From Candidatus Hydrogenedentota bacterium (GTDB lineage Bacteria; Hydrogenedentota; Hydrogenedentia; Hydrogenedentales; JAGMZX01), in the NCBI GenBank assembly GCA_029556545.1, contig JAKQEQ010000192.1, positions 1 through 64,000 of the forward strand: a stretch of DNA of 64,000 nucleotides. Direction: 5' to 3'. Positions 61,009-64,000 of the stretch are shown here, piece by piece. Both the position numbers and the translations under genes were made by a program. How positions within the stretch are numbered: the stretch's first letter is position 1; the number at the start of each line of letters is the position of its first letter. The notes under the pieces are model-generated. The model saw nothing but the letters and a program-made list of their open reading frames with translations. It ran no database searches and was not told where the DNA came from.

Positions 61009-62433
61009 TCAAAATTGGAAGTAGATGAACGAACGGTTGTCTCCGGCGACGGTCATCATGGCGTACAACATGCCGCCGAGCACGGCGGCGCGCATCCACC
61101 ATGGCGCGCGCGCGGCCACGTTCTCGAGCGTCGTGTCGCGCATGAGCCAATGCAGCGCGAGAAGGCCGCTGGTCGCGGCGAGCACGATTGTCGCCTCGAT
61201 CTTGGTCACCAGGCTCTCCCCCACGCCGCGGCCAACGCCCAGCATGGACGTCGTGACTTGCCACGCGGTCGTGAAATCTTGCGCCCGAAAGAACACCCAC
61301 GCGAACAGGACCGCGAGATAGGTCGTGAGGGCGAGCGTCATGCGCATGGGCAGCGCGCCCCATAGCGGCCACGGGGGGAACAATGCGCGCGCCCAGCGCT
61401 CGATGACAAGGTATATCCCGTGCAGGCCGCCCCAGACCACGAAGGTCCAATTCGCGCCGTGCCACAAGCCACCGAGCAGCATGGTCACGGCAAGATTTAC
61501 ATACGTGCGGGCCGCGCCCGTGCGGTTGCCGCCCAGCGAGATGTAGAGGTAGTCGCGCAGCCACGACGACAACGAGATGTGCCACCGCCGCCAGAAGTCG
61601 GCAAAGCCCACGGCGGCGTAAGGAAAACGGAAGTTATCCGGTATGGCGAAGCCGAGGCACATGGCCGCGCCGATGGCGCAGGTCGAGTACCCGGCGAAAT
61701 CGCAGAAGATTTGACCCGAAAACGCAAGCGTGCCAATCCAGGCATCGAGCGGTCCGGCGGCCCCGGCCTGCGCGTAGACCTTGTCGCAAATCGGCGCGAA
61801 CAGGCCGTCGGCGATCACGGTCTTCTCGAAAAGCCCGATCGTCAACAGGCTGAGCCCCCAACCGAGTTGTCCCGCCGCGACCCGGCGCTCGGTCGCGCAT
61901 TGGGGCAGGAAATCCACGGAGCGAACAATCGGCCCCGCGACGAGTTGTGGGAAGAAGGTCACGTACAGCGCGTAATCCAAGAACGAGCGGGAGGGCTTTG
62001 TCGCGCCGCGGTACACGTCAAGGGTATACGACAAGGTCTGAAACGTGTAGAACGAGATGCCGACAGGCAGGACAATACTGGGCCGCGCCGGGTGGAAGTC
62101 GACGCCGACGGCGTTCGTCAGCAGTACGAAGTTGTCAAGCAGGAACCCGCCATACTTGAAGAAACCGAGCAGGCCCAGATTACACAAGAGGCTCACCAGG
62201 ACCCACAGCCGCTTCGCGGTCGCGCTCTGGCGGCGGGCAATCCCCTTTGCCGCAAACCAGTCGACAACGGTCGAAATCCAGAGGAGAATAACGAAGGGCG
62301 GGTTCCAGGCGGCGTAGAAAACGTAACTGGCGATGAGCAGGTTGAACTTCTTGAAGGACCAGGAAAACGGCAGATAGTGCAGCGCGAGTACGATGAGAAA
62401 GAACTGGATAAAGCTCAGCGAATTAAAAAGCAT
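61009..62433 (-). CDS. MBOAT O-acyltransferase (AlgI-like)
   Basis: The 474-residue membrane protein has about ten hydrophobic segments. Conserved AlgI blocks include LPVGISFYTFQTLSYTLDVYRG, DYALYVTFFPQLVAGPIVR and the catalytic-site region YISLGGNRTGAARTYVNLAVTMLLGGLWHGANWTFVVWGGLHG, which contains the essential histidines. It probably moves an acetyl group across the inner membrane for O-acetylation of an exopolysaccharide or cell-wall polymer. Downstream is the SGNH partner. The RfbC and SDR genes on the other strand support polysaccharide context. Confidence 0.93.
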   Translation of the reverse strand: MLFNSLSFIQFFLIVLALHYLPFSWSFKKFNLLIASYVFYAAWNPPFVILLWISTVVDWFAAKGIARRQSATAKRLWVLVSLLCNLGLLGFFKYGGFLLDNFVLLTNAVGVDFHPARPSIVLPVGISFYTFQTLSYTLDVYRGATKPSRSFLDYALYVTFFPQLVAGPIVRSVDFLPQCATERRVAAGQLGWGLSLLTIGLFEKTVIADGLFAPICDKVYAQAGAAGPLDAWIGTLAFSGQIFCDFAGYSTCAIGAAMCLGFAIPDNFRFPYAAVGFADFWRRWHISLSSWLRDYLYISLGGNRTGAARTYVNLAVTMLLGGLWHGANWTFVVWGGLHGIYLVIERWARALFPPWPLWGALPMRMTLALTTYLAVLFAWVFFRAQDFTTAWQVTTSMLGVGRGVGESLVTKIEATIVLAATSGLLALHWLMRDTTLENVAARAPWWMRAAVLGGMLYAMMTVAGDNRSFIYFQF

Positions 62434-62571
62434 GCAGCCTCGCCTGCCTTGAATACCGCGTGGCGTCGGGCCCGGGCCTTCGCTATAATGCCGCGGGTCG
62501 CGTCCGTGCGGGCGGCATTATAAGGACGCGAGCATGGTGCGGACAAGGATGGACGCCAGGGAACGGGACGC

Positions 62572-63102
62572 TTGAACTTCAAGGCAACAGGACTGCCAGG
62601 CGCTTTCGTCATCGAGCCCGAATGTATCGAGGACGAGCGGGGCTTCTTCGCGCGCGTGTACTGCGAACGCGAGTTCGCGGCGCACGGGTTATCTCTCCGC
62701 TGGGTCCAGTGCAACGTCTCGTATAATCGTTTGCGCGGCACGTTGCGCGGCATGCACTTCCAGGCGCCGCCGCACGAAGAAGACAAGCTCATCCGTTGCA
62801 CGCGCGGCGCGATTTGGGATGTCATCATCGATCTGCGAGCGGATTCCCCGGCGTACAAGCGCCATATCGGCGTCGAGCTTTCGGCGGAAAATCGGTGCAT
62901 GGTTTATGCGCCGAAAGGCTTCGCGCACGGCTTCCTAACGTTGACCGACGACTCGGAAGTCTTCTATCAAATGAGCGCGTTTTATGAGGCGGGCGCGGGC
63001 CGGGGTTATCGCTATGACGATCTGGCCTTCGGCATCGACTGGCCGGCGCCGGTGGTGATAATCTCCGAACGGGATCGAAGTTACCCTGATTTCAAGGGAT
63101 AG
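62572..63102 (+). CDS. rfbC: dTDP-4-dehydrorhamnose 3,5-epimerase family protein
   Basis: The 176-residue cupin enzyme starts MNFKATGLPGAFVIEPECIEDERGFFARVY, the standard RfbC opening. The catalytic His lies in LRGMHFQAPPHEEDKLIRC, and YAPKGFAHGFLTL and YQMSAFYEAG supply the other active-site residues. It would make dTDP-L-rhamnose or another deoxysugar precursor. The initiation codon is TTG, supported by the family start and by GGGAACGGG upstream. No other rfb genes are in the window. The next gene starts 6 nt later. Confidence 0.93.
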   Translation: MNFKATGLPGAFVIEPECIEDERGFFARVYCEREFAAHGLSLRWVQCNVSYNRLRGTLRGMHFQAPPHEEDKLIRCTRGAIWDVIIDLRADSPAYKRHIGVELSAENRCMVYAPKGFAHGFLTLTDDSEVFYQMSAFYEAGAGRGYRYDDLAFGIDWPAPVVIISERDRSYPDFKG

Positions 63103-63108
63103 CGTTTC

Positions 63109-63840
63109 ATGCGGGAACTGCGGGAAAAAGTGGCGTTGGTCACCGGGGCCAGCAGCGGCATCGGGGCGGCCATCGCGGTCGAACTGGCGGCGCAGGGCGC
63201 GCACTTGGCGCTGGTGGGGCGCGATCAAGAGCGGCTGAATGCGGTGGCCGCGCGCGCGACCGCGCACGGAGTATCGGTAAAGATACACATTGCCGATCTT
63301 GATCGGGAAGAAGACTTGAACAGCCTCAAAGCCGCGGTGGACGATGACTTTGGCCGCCTCGACATTCTGGTGCACAGCGCGGGCGTATTTGAACATGGCC
63401 TGGTCGAGGACATGCCCGCCGAGTCGCTCCTACGGCAGTTTCGGGTCAATACGCTGGCCCCGTATGCGCTTACCCATCTCTTCCTGCCGGTTATCCGCCG
63501 CAGGCGCGGCCAAATCGTGTTCGTCAACTCGCGGGCGGGGCTGGTCGCGCCGCCCACGCTGACGCAGTATGCCGCGACCAAACACGCGCTGCGCGCCATC
63601 GCCGACGGGCTGCGCGAGGAGGTCTCCCGAGACGGGGTCCGCGTGCTAAGCGTATACCCCGGCAAGACGGCGACGCCCCTCCAGCAGCGCATCCAGGAGG
63701 CCGCCGGGAACAAGTACGACCCAAGTCTATTTCCGCAACCCGAGGACGTTGCGCGGCTGGTCGTGTCCGCGTTGACGCTACCCGCCAACGCCGAAATGAC
63801 CGACGTGATCGTGCGGCCGCAACAAGAGCCGTACCAGTAG
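63109..63840 (+). CDS. SDR family oxidoreductase
   Basis: The 243-residue short-chain dehydrogenase has the cofactor loop VTGASSGIGAAIAVELA, NNAG-like HSAGVF, the catalytic Y154-x3-K158 in QYAATKHALRAIADGLREE and the downstream VYPGKTATPL. The classic architecture favours NADP(H) or NAD(H) dependent reduction of a carbonyl. It is cotranscribed with rfbC, so a sugar-linked substrate is possible, but the class is broad. The C-terminus ends DVIVRPQQEPYQ. Confidence 0.92.
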   Translation: MRELREKVALVTGASSGIGAAIAVELAAQGAHLALVGRDQERLNAVAARATAHGVSVKIHIADLDREEDLNSLKAAVDDDFGRLDILVHSAGVFEHGLVEDMPAESLLRQFRVNTLAPYALTHLFLPVIRRRRGQIVFVNSRAGLVAPPTLTQYAATKHALRAIADGLREEVSRDGVRVLSVYPGKTATPLQQRIQEAAGNKYDPSLFPQPEDVARLVVSALTLPANAEMTDVIVRPQQEPYQ

Positions 63841-63872
63841 GGCCGTGCGCCGCGCGCGTAGCGCGAGGGAAG

Positions 63873-63899
63873 GGACGCAAAGGACGAAAAGGACCTGAG
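63873..63899. repeat. Nine-nt period tract GGAC type
   Basis: Three 9-nt units GGACGCAAA, GGACGAAAA, GGACCTGAG. It is the fourth such 9-nt tract in the window and lies just past the SDR stop. Confidence 0.5.
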
Positions 63900-63928
63900 G
63901 GCTCCCGACCTTCGAAGGGAAGACTCGG

Positions 63929-63952
63929 CGGTGGGAGACCGGGCACAACAAG
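63929..63952 (+). repeat. GGGAGAC-CACAACAAG dispersed repeat, second copy
   Basis: CGGTGGGAGACCGGG followed by CACAACAAG, matching the copy at 28929-28952 over most of its length. Confidence 0.65.
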
Positions 63953-63967
63953 GGAAGTATCGGGGAC

Positions 63968-64000
63968 ATGCGAATCGGTGAATTGAGCGCGAATCAGGAC
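63968..64000 (+). CDS. Possible start of a further gene, cut by the window edge
   Basis: ATG at 63968 follows CGGGG and opens an 11-codon reading frame MRIGELSANQD. This is too short to identify, and it may not be a gene. Confidence 0.25.
   Translation, partial: MRIGELSANQD

Overview
The window is high in G+C by eye and densely coded on both strands. It shows no tRNA, rRNA, IS element, CRISPR array or prophage gene. The gene content fits a planctomycete-like or PVC-like bacterium, perhaps a member of Candidatus Hydrogenedentota. This rests on a prepilin-type protein of the kind abundant in those groups, several sulfatase-superfamily enzymes with an anaerobic sulfatase maturase, PQQ-type and TolB-type propellers, a very large GH106-like glycosidase, and many short dispersed hairpin repeats. 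The taxonomic call is an inference.

Layout. 1-8 kb: the N-terminal part of a glycine-rich RRM protein, an R2lox-type oxidase, a propeller protein, a cysteine synthase, a DUF3810-like metalloprotease, an FKBP isomerase and a translationally coupled dGTPase-purine nucleoside phosphorylase pair. 8-23 kb: the large glycosidase, a zinc-ribbon protein, a uracil-DNA glycosylase, a flavodoxin-fold oxidoreductase, a GHKL ATPase that looks truncated, leucyl-tRNA synthetase, a radical SAM enzyme, a prepilin-like protein, an MFS transporter and SixA. 23-29 kb: YjbQ, a CocE hydrolase, a sugar-phosphate isomerase-like protein, a TIM-barrel epimerase and a PlsC-like acyltransferase.

29-35 kb: a seven-gene operon that joins a complete partner-switching module (FHA-GAF-PPM phosphatase, RsbW-type kinase, STAS protein) to an Mla-type lipid transporter (permease, ATPase, MCE protein, lipoprotein). 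35-49 kb: a membrane protein, BipA/TypA, two sulfatase-like enzymes with Thr where the formylglycine cysteine normally sits, a sulfotransferase, a membrane protein and pyruvate phosphate dikinase. 48-64 kb: a nucleotide-sugar dehydrogenase, a PQQ-type propeller, a six-hairpin glycosidase, a true CxPSR sulfatase convergent with its likely maturase, an RF1-like rescue factor, RNase P RNA, an EF-hand protein, galactokinase, an MBOAT/SGNH O-acylation pair, RfbC and an SDR oxidoreductase. Much of the last part suits making and remodelling extracellular polysaccharide.

The two most interesting signals are these. (1) A family of about 26-nt dispersed elements folds into a 5-bp stem with an invariant TGAA loop and a NACTACGAAC tail. 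The stems vary by compensatory changes. One copy supplies the stop codon of the GHKL ATPase gene and another abuts the start codon of the sugar dehydrogenase. (2) The partner-switching module fused to the Mla operon has no sigma factor gene, which suggests that phosphorylation of an MlaB-like STAS protein could control lipid transport. Several other hairpin repeat families occupy most of the intergenic regions.
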